Shown here: positions 54,777 through 64,000 of the stretch, piece by piece | Layout of the letters: each line of letters opens with the position of its first letter | Position numbering within the stretch: the first letter of the stretch is position 1 | Assembly: GCA_965220305.1 (NCBI GenBank) | Contig: OZ244817.1 | Coordinates: forward strand, 2,046,001 to 2,110,000 | Direction: 5' to 3' | Source: G965220305 sp965220305 | GTDB lineage: Bacteria > Chloroflexota > Dehalococcoidia > Lucifugimonadales > UBA3495 | DNA length: 64,000 nt | Program-made: the position numbers and the translations under genes | The notes under the pieces: model-generated | What the model was told of the DNA's origin: nothing | Seen by the model: the letters and a program-made list of their open reading frames with translations, nothing else | The model's database searches: none

Positions 54777-54942
54777 TATTCCCTTGGTAAAGTCTCTGGA
54801 TTCCAGGTTTCTCGGGTTTGACGAGTGAGGTAGAAACGGGTGGGAAGGACGGGAGGCTTGTGTCATCAGGATGCTATTGCTCCGACGTGTGACTGTCACA
54901 GGGTTTACCAGGGTATCCATTACAGAATAAACAGGGGGCGAA

Positions 54943-55275
54943 ATGGCAATATACAGGGTATTTTCAGACGCCGACGGCGAGAGCCACATCGAGGAATTGA
55001 AGCTGGAGGACCACCCGGAACTGGGGGCGCTGATCAATGTGTCCGAGGTGCGGGTGCAGGAGTTTGACGGGTCGCGCCACAGGGACTTTCATCCCTTACC
55101 CGAGCGCAGGTTGATTGTCCATCTGTCGGGCGAGGTGGAGATCGGCGCCAGCGATGGCGCGAAGCGAGTGCTGCGGGCCGGGGATATTCGGCTGATGGAG
55201 GACATCACCGGCAAAGGACATTCGCATAACGACCTGACCCCATCGGCCGCGGTGTACGTCCTGCTGAACGACTGA
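54943..55275 (+). CDS. Small cupin-type protein
   Basis: 110 residues from ATG 54943 (CAGGGGGCGAA upstream). A single beta-barrel domain is suggested by FHPLPERRLIVHLSGEVEIG, VLRAGDIRLMEDITGKGHSH. The order ...P..R.L.V.LSGE.E....G......AGD....ED..GKGH is common in cupin-like proteins of uncharacterised pathways. A metal site is only partly evident (His in GKGHSH). It stands before the hydantoinase gene but 660 bp away. The frame is intact. Confidence 0.75.
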   Translation: MAIYRVFSDADGESHIEELKLEDHPELGALINVSEVRVQEFDGSRHRDFHPLPERRLIVHLSGEVEIGASDGAKRVLRAGDIRLMEDITGKGHSHNDLTPSAAVYVLLND

Positions 55276-55934
55276 TTGACCTTTTTGCCTGGCATCGCCC
55301 GGGCAGCTTGGGAGATGTGTGGGGACCCTGGCAAAGTAGCCCAAGCTGTCCAAGTCTTCGATATTTCAATGGCGTCGACGGCGCTCCAAAGCCGAGACAG
55401 TGGATTCCCGCCTTCGCGGGAACGGCGGGTTGGGTGCGGGTCGGGATAGTCACACACCTTCTACGACAATCGGCTGTAACAGCGGTCAGGCATAAACAAA
55501 GGCCCTTGCTGGATCGCCAGTGGGCTGATGGTCGTACTTTCCCTTGCCGGAAAGTCTTTCCCATCGCTTGGGGGCGGGCTTTCGCCCAAGGAGTGGGACT
55601 GGTACAGAAAATGGGGCAAGACCACTCGTCACAAGACCCGGTTGATTAGTTCCAAAGTCTCATTTGAGATCAGATAATTGTTCAAGTTCTCTTTGGGTAC
55701 CCATAGTATAGTCTCCGGGGCGGGTTTTCTATGCCCTTTACCCTCGGGATTCCCAACCGTGACGTATGACCAACGGCGCCATCAGTAATCCGGCCGGTCG
55801 GGCCCAGGTTTCCGGGTCTGGATTAGCTTGGCCTTTCCGCACCGCCGCCCCCGGTAGCGCCTACTACACGGTGTCATGGAGTAAGATGCTGACAATAGGG
55901 CACACTTGCTGCCAAAAGGCTTAGGAGGTCTCAG
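55276..55934. other. Intergenic stretch with one REP-like sequence
   Basis: No coding sequence is recognised. A REP-like palindrome lies at 55401-55430. The promoter of the hydantoinase gene should be here, but no clear -35/-10 pair stands out. Confidence 0.5.
55401..55430. repeat. REP-like palindrome, copy 1
   Basis: TGGATTCCCGCCTTCGCGGG followed by AACGGCGGGT. Similar sequences occur at 61396-61423 and 63907-63937. The motif ATTCCCGCC...GGCGGGAAT is a widespread type of dispersed bacterial palindrome. Confidence 0.75.
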
Positions 55935-58900
55935 GTGTACAAGATCGGGATAGACGTTGGAGGCACCTTTACCGACTTCGTCGTAGCTGGCGAAGGGGGG
56001 CCGCCGCGTTTCTTTAAGACCCAGTCCACCACTGACGACCCTTCGATAGGCGTCATGACCGGATTGCAAGAAGCCGCCGCCGCGTACGGACTATCTTTGG
56101 ACCAGTTGCTGGGAGACACGGACTTGGTGATCCATGGATCGACTGTCGCGACCAACACGCTGGTAGAACGGAAAGGGGCAAGGGTGGGGCTCATCACCAC
56201 CGATGGTTTCCGTGACCTGCTGGAGATGCGAGAGGGATTGAAAGAGGACCGATACAACCTGCGGATGACGCCCGTCGAGCCGTTGTCGGCCCGTTACCTG
56301 CGGGTGGGCGTCCCGGAACGAGTTCGCGCCAGCGGTTTGGTGGAACGGCCCTTGGACGAGGCCGCGCTGGTGGAAAACCTGGAGTACCTGGTCCAAGAGG
56401 GGGCCGAAGCGTTGGCCGTCTGTTTCCTGTTCTCATACCTCAACCCCTCCCACGAACAACAGGCCTGGGAAAACATCCGCCGCCGCTTTCCAGACATGTA
56501 CACTTCCCTCTCCCATGAGGTAATTCCCCAGATTAAAGAGTTCGACCGCCTGAGTACAACGGTGATTAACTCCTACGTCGGCCCGGTGTTCAGCCGCTAT
56601 CTTTTGCACCTAAATGAGCGGTTCAAAGCATACCCCCAATTGAAAGACGTGCTGATCATGCAGTCCAACGGCGGGGTGGCCCCGATAGACGACTCCAGCC
56701 GAATGGCAGTACGGGCAATCCTGTCCGGTCCGGCGGGAGGTGTCAGCGCCGCCGCTTACATCGGACATTTGTTGCAGGAACCAAAGGTCATTGCCTTCGA
56801 CATGGGCGGCACCAGCACCGACATTTCGCTGATCGAGAACGGGGTTCCCCACATCACCAACGAGAAGTTCGAGGCCGGATGGAAGATCGCCGCCCCGATG
56901 ATCGACATCCATACCCTGGGCGCTGGCGGGGGCAGTATCGCCAGGGTGGATGAAGGAGGAATTCTCCATGTCGGCCCGGAAAGTGCCGGGGCTGAACCCG
57001 GCCCGGCGTGCTATGGCAAGGGTGGAGTCAAACCCACCGTCACCGATGCCAGCCTGGTATTGGGGTACTTGGATGCGAGCAATTTTCTGGGAGGCAAGGC
57101 GAGCCTCGACCCTGCCGCCGCCGAGCAATCCCTAGCTGAGGAAGTAGCCGCGCCGCTCAACCTTTCCAATGTCGAGTCTGCCTACGGCGTGTACAAGGTG
57201 GTCTGCACCACCATCGCCGAAGGCATAAGACTGATGTCGGTGCAACGAGGTGTCGACCCGCGAGAATTTACCATGATGGGATTTGGCGGCGCTTCAGGCC
57301 TCCATGCCTCGGAGGTTGCCCGGCAGCTACAGGTGGCAAAGGTGTACATACCGGCGTCGGCGCCGGTATTGTCGGCCTACGGCATGTTGAACACCGACAT
57401 CAAGTACGATTTCTTCCGATCATATCCGGTGAGCCTGGACCGGCTGGACCTGAACGAGCTTAGGTCAATTTTGGGCGAACTGGCGGCCCAGGGACGGGAT
57501 AAGCTCTCTGCCCAGGGGGTGGCCGGCGAAGCGGTGGAGATTCACTACTCTGCTGACATGCGGTACTTGGACCAAATCTACGAAGTCACCGTGCCGCTGC
57601 CCGACCCGACTCTACCGGACTCGGAATTTCTTGCCCGATTGACGTCTAATTTCCATCGAAGATACCAGGAGCTCTACTCCTACAGCCAACAGGACCAGGA
57701 GGTGCGGTTGGTCACCCTTCGGGCGGCGGCAGTCGGCAAGCTCCCCAGAATAGCCCAGCTTGACCGAATGGGGGGCGAGAATGCGGCTAGCCCCGTTGGC
57801 AACCGCCAGGTCTATTTGGGTGAATGGCGACAGGCGCCAACCTATGCTGCCGATTCCCTACCGGCTGGGGCGGAAATCGCCGGGCCGGCGATCTTGGAGT
57901 CGGATTTCACTACTATCCTGGTGTGGCCAGGCGACTACGCCACGGTCGATTTCATGGGTGGCATCGAGTTGAGCGTGAACCAGGAGGCCACCCCGGCCAC
58001 CCAGGATGCGGCGTCCAACTCCGCCGGAGTGGATGGTCGGGACAGACTCGCGTATGACGACCCCATTACCCTGGCGGTAGTGGAGCACCGTTTGGAATCC
58101 ATCGCCCAAGAGATGACCGAGGCAATGCTGCGCACAGCCATGTCCCAAATCCTCAACTCCAGTCGGGACTTTTCCACCGCTATCCTGGACGGTGATTGCC
58201 AACTGGTGGCCCAGGGAGAAGGCATACCGGTACACATAAGCGCGCTTCCTGTGGCCGGCGCCGCCGTTCGGGACTACTTTGGGGAGGACCTCTCCGACGG
58301 AGACCTGTTTATTCTAAATGACCCCTATTTTGGGGGCAGTCACCTGCCCGACATCACCATCATCCGGCCCATTTTTTACGAAGGACGGCTGCTGTTTTAC
58401 GGGGTGAACCGAGCCCACCACAGCGATGTCGGAGGCGGCACCCACGGCGGTTATAACCCCAGCGCCAATGAGATATATCAGGAGGGCCTCCGCATACCTC
58501 CATTGAAGCTCTACGATAAGGGCGTCCCGCGCGCCGACCTGCTCCAAATGCTATCGGCCAATGTCCGGCAACCGGAGAATTTCCTGGGTGACCTTAACGC
58601 CCAGATAGGCTCGGTAATGCTGGCCGCCCAGAGAATCGAATCCCTGCTCGCCGACTACGGTCCCGACCGATTAATGGCGGTGGTAGCCGAAGTTTTGGAC
58701 GCCACCGAGAGGCAGGTGCGTCAGTTCATCTCCGGATGGCCCGACGGTGTGTACTACGGGGAGTCGTTGGTAGACGACGACGGTTTTGACAGCAAGCTGG
58801 TGCCGATTCGGGCGAAAGTCACCATTGCCGGCGACTCCATGACCATCGACCTCAGCGAGTCCAGTCCCCAGGTTGAGGGGTTCATCAACAGCGCTTATGC

Positions 58901-59690
58901 CAACACCCGGTCCCTGGCCCACGCCGCGATTATGTACCTCGCGCCGATGGACGTGGCCCGAAACGAGGGTTCCATGCGGCCCGTCCAGATAATCGCCCCA
59001 CGGGGACTCGTCGTCAACGCCAACCCTCCTGCGCCGGTGTGCATGAGCACCAACCACTGCGCCGAGGAGGTGGTGGAGGCGGTGTTCAAGGCATTGGCCC
59101 CCGCCATTCCCGGTGCGGTTTCCGCGGGTTTTTCCCGCCGGTTGCGTTACGCCATCACCGGTTTCGACCCAAGAACGGGGCGCCGGTTCATTTGGCACTT
59201 CTTCCTGGCCAGGGGCGGCGGTGGGGCCTCCTACGGCTGCGACGGGTGGTCCAACGTTGGTGAGATTAACGTGGCCGGAGGAATACGGTCGCCCAGCATA
59301 GAGGTAACGGAAGAGCGGTTCCCATTCTTCATCGAGCGCCACGAGCTGCGACCCGATTCAGGAGGATCTGGCACGTGGCGCGGGGGCTTGGGGGCAGTGT
59401 GCGACCTGGTCTACGAAGGAGAAGGACCCGCCTTGCTCAACACTGCGGGCGACGGCGTGGTTGTGCCACCCTTCGGGCTGTTCGGCGCGACCGACGGTCT
59501 GCCGCACCATTACAAGATCGTTTCCGGCGACGCAGAACGGGTGTTGGGGTCGAAAGAAGTGGGGGTCGTCGTCAATCCCGGTGACCACATCGTCTGCCTC
59601 TCCTCCGGCGGCGGCGGTTACGGCCAACCGGAAAACCGGGACAAAGACGCGTCGATATGGGACTTGAAGAACGGTTATTTGACCGGGTAG
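55935..59690 (+). CDS. Fused hydantoinase A/B (5-oxoprolinase-like) protein
   Basis: 1251 residues from GTG 55935 (AGGAGG six bases upstream). The HyuA half (1 to ~700): KIGIDVGGTFTDFVV phosphate-binding loop, VIHGSTVATNTLVERKGARV, VIAFDMGGTSTDISLIENG, AGAEPGPACYGKGG. The HyuB half (~715 to 1240): LAVVEHRLESIAQEMTEAML, FILNDPYFGGSHLPDITIIR, YGVNRAHHSDVGGGTHGGY and FIERHELRPDSGGSGTWRGG. Such fusions hydrolyse hydantoin-like or 5-oxoproline rings with ATP, or act as acetophenone-carboxylase-type enzymes. The substrate cannot be fixed. It is the first gene of a catabolic cluster and has no lesions. Confidence 0.95.
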   Translation: MYKIGIDVGGTFTDFVVAGEGGPPRFFKTQSTTDDPSIGVMTGLQEAAAAYGLSLDQLLGDTDLVIHGSTVATNTLVERKGARVGLITTDGFRDLLEMREGLKEDRYNLRMTPVEPLSARYLRVGVPERVRASGLVERPLDEAALVENLEYLVQEGAEALAVCFLFSYLNPSHEQQAWENIRRRFPDMYTSLSHEVIPQIKEFDRLSTTVINSYVGPVFSRYLLHLNERFKAYPQLKDVLIMQSNGGVAPIDDSSRMAVRAILSGPAGGVSAAAYIGHLLQEPKVIAFDMGGTSTDISLIENGVPHITNEKFEAGWKIAAPMIDIHTLGAGGGSIARVDEGGILHVGPESAGAEPGPACYGKGGVKPTVTDASLVLGYLDASNFLGGKASLDPAAAEQSLAEEVAAPLNLSNVESAYGVYKVVCTTIAEGIRLMSVQRGVDPREFTMMGFGGASGLHASEVARQLQVAKVYIPASAPVLSAYGMLNTDIKYDFFRSYPVSLDRLDLNELRSILGELAAQGRDKLSAQGVAGEAVEIHYSADMRYLDQIYEVTVPLPDPTLPDSEFLARLTSNFHRRYQELYSYSQQDQEVRLVTLRAAAVGKLPRIAQLDRMGGENAASPVGNRQVYLGEWRQAPTYAADSLPAGAEIAGPAILESDFTTILVWPGDYATVDFMGGIELSVNQEATPATQDAASNSAGVDGRDRLAYDDPITLAVVEHRLESIAQEMTEAMLRTAMSQILNSSRDFSTAILDGDCQLVAQGEGIPVHISALPVAGAAVRDYFGEDLSDGDLFILNDPYFGGSHLPDITIIRPIFYEGRLLFYGVNRAHHSDVGGGTHGGYNPSANEIYQEGLRIPPLKLYDKGVPRADLLQMLSANVRQPENFLGDLNAQIGSVMLAAQRIESLLADYGPDRLMAVVAEVLDATERQVRQFISGWPDGVYYGESLVDDDGFDSKLVPIRAKVTIAGDSMTIDLSESSPQVEGFINSAYANTRSLAHAAIMYLAPMDVARNEGSMRPVQIIAPRGLVVNANPPAPVCMSTNHCAEEVVEAVFKALAPAIPGAVSAGFSRRLRYAITGFDPRTGRRFIWHFFLARGGGGASYGCDGWSNVGEINVAGGIRSPSIEVTEERFPFFIERHELRPDSGGSGTWRGGLGAVCDLVYEGEGPALLNTAGDGVVVPPFGLFGATDGLPHHYKIVSGDAERVLGSKEVGVVVNPGDHIVCLSSGGGGYGQPENRDKDASIWDLKNGYLTG

Positions 59691-59816
59691 GGAATCAGAG
59701 CGGCGGCCAGCCTACTCCTCTGCTACCACTCCAGGCTCTTGTTGAACGCTCGCTCTATCACATTGGGTTTACGGTACAGTTCTCCGTTGTATTCCCAAGG
59801 GTCGTTGCGGCTGGAC

Positions 59817-60587
59817 TTAGGACAGTATAGCACCCGGCCCCCAGGTTGTGCCGAAGTCGGCGCGGGCCGCCAGTTGCCCGGTAAAGGTGCTGGCGTCCTG
59901 CAAGGCCAGGTACACGGCGCAAGGGCCAACGGCGCTGGGGTCTACCCTTTCATGCCAATCGCGTTGCGTCCATGGGATTGCTGCGGAGCCCTCACTGCGC
60001 AGCGCGCCGGGGCTCAGGATGTTGACCGCGATGTTGTAGTCCCGCACTTCGTCGGCCAAGCAGAGGCTGAACATGTGGACCGCCGCTTTGCTGGCGCTGT
60101 AGAGGACGCCGCCGCCCTGGTTGGGGTCGGTGGCCATCCTGGAACCGAGGTTAATGATGCTGCCCCGCTGCTGCTCCATCATTATCGGAAGCACGGCCCG
60201 ACTGCAAAGATAGGGGCCGCCTACGTTGACCCGCATGAGTTGGTCCCAACGGGCGGGGTCAATTTCCAGGATCGACTCCCCCAGCACCATGGCGCCGGCG
60301 TTGTTGAAAAGCACGTCGATTTTGCCGTAACGTTCCATCGCTTGACGGACCATTTCATTGACTTGAGACTCATCGGTGACGTCGCAGTCGATGGCAAAGA
60401 CGTCTCCGCCGGCGTTCCTGATGTCTATGACCGTCTCTTCGAGGGTCCCGGCCAAGCCGGTTGGGGACTGGCTGCGGGCGCAAATGACCACGCTTGCGCC
60501 TTCCTTGGCGTACTCCTTGGCGATGGCCCGCCCCAGTCCCCGGCTGGCGCCGGTAACGATTGCGACCATTCCGTCCATCTGACCCAT
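59817..60587 (-). CDS. SDR family oxidoreductase
   Basis: 256 residues from ATG 60587 (GGGAGG seven bases upstream; a longer frame exists but lacks a ribosome site). VAIVTGASRGLGRAIAKEYA, then a basic residue after strand 2 (VVICARSQS) suggesting NADP preference, LFNNAGAM, IINLGSRMATDP (catalytic Ser) and YSASKAAVHMF. The C-terminus ARADFGTTWGPGAIL is a variant of the usual DGG end. It lies convergent to the hydantoinase gene and beside a CMD-family gene on the same strand. Intact. Confidence 0.92.
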   Translation of the reverse strand: MGQMDGMVAIVTGASRGLGRAIAKEYAKEGASVVICARSQSPTGLAGTLEETVIDIRNAGGDVFAIDCDVTDESQVNEMVRQAMERYGKIDVLFNNAGAMVLGESILEIDPARWDQLMRVNVGGPYLCSRAVLPIMMEQQRGSIINLGSRMATDPNQGGGVLYSASKAAVHMFSLCLADEVRDYNIAVNILSPGALRSEGSAAIPWTQRDWHERVDPSAVGPCAVYLALQDASTFTGQLAARADFGTTWGPGAILS

Positions 60588-60809
60588 AGTCGGCCTCCCT
60601 ACACGAGTTGGGCCTTGACCCACCCTTCGGCTATGGGCTCCCAACCGGAGCCCCCATTCCAATAGTAGTCGTCGGAATCCACCGGACCATCCCCGTTTCG
60701 TCGGGTGGGGGGCCGGGCTGGCCGGTGACTTTGGACCCTTCCCATCGCTCGGGGTGATAAGGGAAAGACTTTGCCGTACCCCCCACGCCGGGTTGAACGG
60801 TGTTGAGGG

Positions 60810-61229
60810 TTAGTAGGTGTTTACCTCACCTAAGTCGGAGACGCGGAAGATGGTGGGCAGGTCGGGCCGGAAGACCAGACGCCAGGCTTCCATGCCGTTC
60901 TGGCCGGCGGCGCCCCCGGCCCAACTACCGGCCATTTTGATGACATTGTAGATTTCCTCGGGGGTGGCCCCCGCCTGGTGCGCGGCGTGGACGTGAATCT
61001 GGATGTGATAGACCGGGTTCCGCATGGCGACGTAGGCGGCGATGCGGATTAGCTCTTCCGTCTTGCGGTCAAAGAGGGACTGGCCGCTGTGGTCAGCCTC
61101 CCAACCGTTGTTGCGGCTCCGTAGGGCGTCGATGTCCACCTCGGACAAGAAGTCGTGCATTCCTACACGGAAACCGCTGTTTCGGAGGACCCGATCACGT
61201 TCTGCTTGCTTCTCGCTTTCTGTGGTCAT
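60810..61229 (-). CDS. Carboxymuconolactone decarboxylase (CMD)/AhpD-like protein
   Basis: 139 residues from ATG 61229 (AGGAGGGTTGC upstream). Helical CMD fold: SLFDRKTEELIRIAAYVAMR, PVYHIQIHVHAAHQAGATPE and EEIYNVIKMAGSWAGGAAGQ. The conserved HxxxAxxAGAT..E signature is present, but AhpD-type CxxC is replaced (here HIQIH), so it is not a peroxidase of the AhpD kind. Members act in gamma-carboxymuconolactone or related lactone degradation. Its neighbours are an SDR and an amidohydrolase. Intact. Confidence 0.88.
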   Translation of the reverse strand: MTTESEKQAERDRVLRNSGFRVGMHDFLSEVDIDALRSRNNGWEADHSGQSLFDRKTEELIRIAAYVAMRNPVYHIQIHVHAAHQAGATPEEIYNVIKMAGSWAGGAAGQNGMEAWRLVFRPDLPTIFRVSDLGEVNTY

Positions 61230-61395
61230 AATGCAACCCTCCTAGCTGTATTTGGTTCGTAGTGGTCGGTGGGGCCGAGTCTACCAAGCTGGATTGGGCG
61301 ATGCAAGGAGCGGGGGCGTATGGCATGGCCTTTCGATGGTCACTGTGAGGGTAGCGAATGGTCTAAAGTCCCCGGACAACACAAGCCCCCACCTC

Positions 61396-61423
61396 TGGAT
61401 TCCGGCCTCCGCCGGAATGACCG
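61396..61423. repeat. REP-like palindrome, copy 2
   Basis: GGATTCCGGCCTCCGCCGGA followed by ATGACCG; member of the family at 55401 and 63907. It lies between the divergent CMD and amidohydrolase genes. Confidence 0.7.
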
Positions 61424-61501
61424 TGCCTCGGTTTCATTACCCGAAGCTGTGTGCTAAACTGCCCCATTCCGTTCGATGTAATCCCTCCAGGAGGTACGCT
61501 C

Positions 61502-62335
61502 ATGATCATCGACACCCATACCCATGTGGTCAGCAGCGACAAGGTCAAGCACCCACTAGACCCCGGCGCACGAGGATGGTCAACCGAGGTCAGCAACGAT
61601 GTCGAGGACTTGATTGCGGAGATGGACCAGGCCGGCGTGGAGTGCGCCACTTTGGTGCAACCCAACGGCACCTACGGCCTCGACAACTCCTACCAGTGCG
61701 ACAGCGCCCAGCAGTACGCTCCTCGTACGGTGTCCGTGGGGATCCTGGACCCGGCAGCGCCCGATGCCGCGGACAAGCTCTCTTATTGGGTGAACGAGCG
61801 CGGCATGGTGGGCGTGCGCCTCCAGAGTGAGGCCGAGCCCGACGATCCCCGCTGCGACGCTCTCTGGCAGCGGGCCGAAGCCCTTGGCATCCCAATCTCC
61901 ATCGGCGGCGGCGGTCAGCCGGAGAAGGTAGACCGGATGCGGAACGTGGGCGCCCGCCACCCCAACGTACTCTTTGCCCCAGACCACTTCGCCGGCTGGA
62001 GCGGCGCCGGGGACAAGGCCGCTATGACGACCGCCCTGGAAGACCTGGCCAAGCTATCCAATGCCCACCTGCGTATTTCCAGCACCAGCCTCGGCCCTTA
62101 CGCCAACCTGACCTCGCCCGAGAAGGAACTCTTCAGACGAGTAATCGAGGCCTTCACGCCACGGCGTGTCATGTGGGGCTCCAACTTCCCCTCCTCCCGT
62201 GAAGGCGGTTACATCGGCCAGGTGCAGCTAGGCCAGACGGCCCTGCCCTGGCTCTCCGACGACGACCGCATTTGGATTATGGGCGAGACCGCCCACAAGT
62301 TCTGGCCGATGCTGCAAGCGCCATCCGGGGCGTAG
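61502..62335 (+). CDS. Amidohydrolase family 2 protein
   Basis: 277 residues from ATG 61502 (CCAGGAGGT upstream). MIIDTHTHVVSSDKVKHPLD gives the first metal ligands (DTHTH). Later PNVLFAPDHFAGW supplies a His and VMWGSNFPSSREGGYIGQVQ the late Asp region (Asn in place of Asp in the usual GSDFP). These TIM-barrel enzymes hydrolyse or decarboxylate cyclic substrates such as lactones and aromatic acids (2-pyrone-4,6-dicarboxylate lactonase group). The Asn change might affect catalysis. It is part of the catabolic cluster. Intact frame. Confidence 0.88.
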   Translation: MIIDTHTHVVSSDKVKHPLDPGARGWSTEVSNDVEDLIAEMDQAGVECATLVQPNGTYGLDNSYQCDSAQQYAPRTVSVGILDPAAPDAADKLSYWVNERGMVGVRLQSEAEPDDPRCDALWQRAEALGIPISIGGGGQPEKVDRMRNVGARHPNVLFAPDHFAGWSGAGDKAAMTTALEDLAKLSNAHLRISSTSLGPYANLTSPEKELFRRVIEAFTPRRVMWGSNFPSSREGGYIGQVQLGQTALPWLSDDDRIWIMGETAHKFWPMLQAPSGA

Positions 62336-62336
62336 A

Positions 62337-62399
62337 TTGCCCTCCGGATTACCGCCGGACAGTCCTTCAACGTCGACGGCGGACTGGTGACGCGTTAGG
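62337..62399 (+). pseudogene. C-terminal tail of an SDR, relic
   Basis: Directly after the amidohydrolase stop the sequence reads ITAGQSFNVDGGLVTR and a stop, the standard last residues of FabG-like SDRs. No other part of that gene is present, so a gene between here and the amidohydrolase has been deleted. Confidence 0.7.
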
Positions 62400-62480
62400 G
62401 CGGGTCGGCCCACTGGGAAGTCGTGGCCGACCCTTCTCTTCCTACTTTAGCCCTTGCCCGGGCGTTCCCCTTGGAGACGG

Positions 62481-63665
62481 TTAATAAGCTGCCCGGAGGA
62501 CGTCCATTATCGGGCCGGCGTCGGTAACCGGCTTGGGGTTGGTGCTCAGGCTGCGGTCGTGGAGCGTGGCGGCGGCGATGTACTCCAGGCCGTCCTCGGG
62601 AACGTCGACGTCGCTCAGCCGCCGGGGCAGTCCTAGCTCGCGGCAAAGCCCATCCACGGCGTCAGCCGCCGCCAGTCCCGCCTCTTCATCGGTCATGCCG
62701 CCATCGGCCACCCCGATTGCCTCGGCGATGAGACGCTGGCGGCTGGCCGATGCGTCCAAGTTGTAGCGCATGGTATGGGGCAGCAGGATGGCGTTGGCCT
62801 CCCCGTGGGGAACGCCATACAGCCCCCCCACGTGATGGCAGGTCGCCGTATTCAGCCCCAGCCCGCCAAAGGACCCCAGAGAAGCCATCGCGCAGGCGGT
62901 CTTGGTATTCAAAAGCGTGTCGATGTCTCCATCCTCGCAGCGCAGGAGGTTGTCGAACAGCAACCGGATGGCGTGCAACGCCATTCCGTCGCCGATGGGA
63001 TTGTGGCCGGTGGAGTAGACCGTCTCGACGGCTATCCGCAACTGGCCGATGGCGGTGGACACCAGGATCCGCAAGGGCGTGGTTGCCAGGGCTTGCCCGT
63101 CCAGGACCACGGTGCGGTGGGTTACCCCCTCTCCGGCCAGTATTAGCTTGCGCCCCAGTTGATGGTCGGTGATGCCGCCCCCTCCCCGGCTGAACTCGGC
63201 GCAGCCCATAGTGGTGGGAACGCTGAGGATGGGCACCTTGGGCGATGGCGTGGGCGGCACGGTAATCCGGTCGGGAGGCTCGAAGATAATTTCGTAGTCG
63301 TGGATGTCGCCGCCCTCGGCCAACAGGGTTGCCATGGCCTTGGTCGTGTCGTGGGTGCTGCCGCCGCCGACGCTGATGAAGACTTCCGGCTGCAACTCCT
63401 TGGCCATCTCCACCCCCGCTTCGACCGACTCCACCGGCGAGTGGGGCAACACGCCGGAATAGGTGCCCACGTAGCGGGCCCCCAGGGCCTCCTGCACCCG
63501 GGGCACCACGTTGCACGCTTGGAGAATCGTCGGTCCGCAGGTAATCATCGCCCTTCTGGCACCCAACCCATCTACCGTGTTGGGCAGCTCGTCAATGGCG
63601 GACTCGGAGCAGATGATGTCCTGGTGCAGGGGGTTATAACGGTACCGCAGTGCGTTTCCTAACAT
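62481..63665 (-). CDS. Iron-containing alcohol dehydrogenase (maleylacetate reductase-like)
   Basis: 394 residues from ATG 63665 (AAGGAGG upstream). The NAD-binding N-terminus has EVFISVGGGSTHDTTKAMAT (GGGSxxD). The middle VPTTMGCAEFSRGGGGITDH resembles the SGAEFTPG region of maleylacetate reductases. Metal ligands are suggested by TATCHHVGGLYGVPHGEAN and ILLPHTMRYN. Fe-ADH enzymes reduce aldehydes or ketones; maleylacetate reductases work late in aromatic ring degradation, which would suit the CMD and amidohydrolase neighbours. The substrate is inferred, not shown. Intact. Confidence 0.9.
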   Translation of the reverse strand: MLGNALRYRYNPLHQDIICSESAIDELPNTVDGLGARRAMITCGPTILQACNVVPRVQEALGARYVGTYSGVLPHSPVESVEAGVEMAKELQPEVFISVGGGSTHDTTKAMATLLAEGGDIHDYEIIFEPPDRITVPPTPSPKVPILSVPTTMGCAEFSRGGGGITDHQLGRKLILAGEGVTHRTVVLDGQALATTPLRILVSTAIGQLRIAVETVYSTGHNPIGDGMALHAIRLLFDNLLRCEDGDIDTLLNTKTACAMASLGSFGGLGLNTATCHHVGGLYGVPHGEANAILLPHTMRYNLDASASRQRLIAEAIGVADGGMTDEEAGLAAADAVDGLCRELGLPRRLSDVDVPEDGLEYIAAATLHDRSLSTNPKPVTDAGPIMDVLRAAY

Positions 63666-63906
63666 GGTATGGGCCTCCTTACCAGCATTGTTAGTAGGAT
63701 TGTATAGTGGCCCCGGGGTTTCGGCTACTGGCAACTTTCGGCATTGAGGATGGACTGGGGCCAGAGCCGGAGAAGATTGGACAAATTGGGCCTTTTGCGT
63801 CGGTCCGGCTCTGCCGGCGGTCCGCACTCTGTCGATGTGGGGGAACGGTCGGAACCCATACCTGGTAAACGGTCCCAACATTTGATGGAACTATGGAATC
63901 GGGGGC

Positions 63907-63937
63907 CTGGATTCCCGCCTGCCCGGGAATGACGGGT
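63907..63937. repeat. REP-like palindrome, copy 3
   Basis: TGGATTCCCGCCTGCCCGGG followed by AATGACGGGT, same family as copies at 55401 and 61396. The rest of 63666-64000 shows no gene. Confidence 0.75.
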
Positions 63938-64000
63938 CCCGCGCAATCCAATACGCGATTGACCTGAAGGCTCCCCTCCCTCCGTTTGACACCCTTCTGC

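Overview
The window is a G+C-rich bacterial chromosome segment, most likely from an uncultured Chloroflexota (SAR202/Dehalococcoidia-like). This is inferred from gene content: short-chain dehydrogenases, a fused hydantoinase A/B protein, CMD-family and amidohydrolase enzymes, IS701/IS66/IS110/IS630 transposons, and lipoproteins with Pro/Thr-rich linkers. No rRNA, tRNA or other phylogenetic marker is present, so the placement is tentative.

Layout. 1-3.1 kb: metabolic genes (NAD-binding protein, SDR, NYN-domain protein, and an acyl-CoA dehydrogenase cut by an IS701 element). 3.1-18.3 kb: accessory rubble, with IS701, IS5, IS4+IS982 and IS66 elements, DNA-methyltransferase and HsdS remnants, several GIY-YIG proteins, a PUA/EVE-like protein broken five codons from its end, a Uma2 nuclease and a DUF4238 protein. 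19-22.9 kb: a lipoprotein with three repeated extracellular domains followed by an OmpR-type response regulator and its histidine kinase. 23.1-30.7 kb: a minus-strand, visibly AT-richer defence-like island: diadenylate-cyclase-like protein, CD-NTase-like nucleotidyltransferase, sulfur-binding-type HNH endonuclease, DGQHR (DndB-like) protein, GIY-YIG protein, PP-loop sulfurtransferase-like protein, and a protein truncated by IS110. 32.5-35 kb: second NYN protein, then recombinase, RHH and ImmA/IrrE relics. 34.6-39.4 kb: secreted/membrane cluster with a prokaryotic phospholipase A2-like protein and a large lipoprotein. 39.4-54.8 kb: nested transposons and MITEs, membrane proteins, a HEPN-like protein, a VapBC pair, a thermonuclease, an SDR and many relics. 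54.9-63.7 kb: an intact catabolic cluster (cupin, hydantoinase A/B fusion, SDR, CMD protein, amidohydrolase, iron-dependent alcohol dehydrogenase).

Degradation is heavy. Many accessory genes carry frameshifts, in-frame stops or insertions, whereas the metabolic genes at both ends are clean. Some frameshifts sit in homopolymers and could be sequencing errors. Others (nonsense codons, precise insertions with target duplications) cannot be.

The most interesting signals are four. (1) A 23-31 nt palindromic element, AGCCTGCCCC...GGGG, is inserted seven times, every time inside transposase genes, usually next to CAG/CTG. (2) The 23-31 kb island looks like a non-canonical DNA sulfur-modification/restriction system beside two nucleotide-second-messenger enzymes. 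(3) A transposon stratigraphy can be read base by base: IS701 with a CTAG duplication, a MITE in each CTAG copy, and a second MITE inside one of those. (4) A MITE can be removed on paper to restore a GIY-YIG reading frame.
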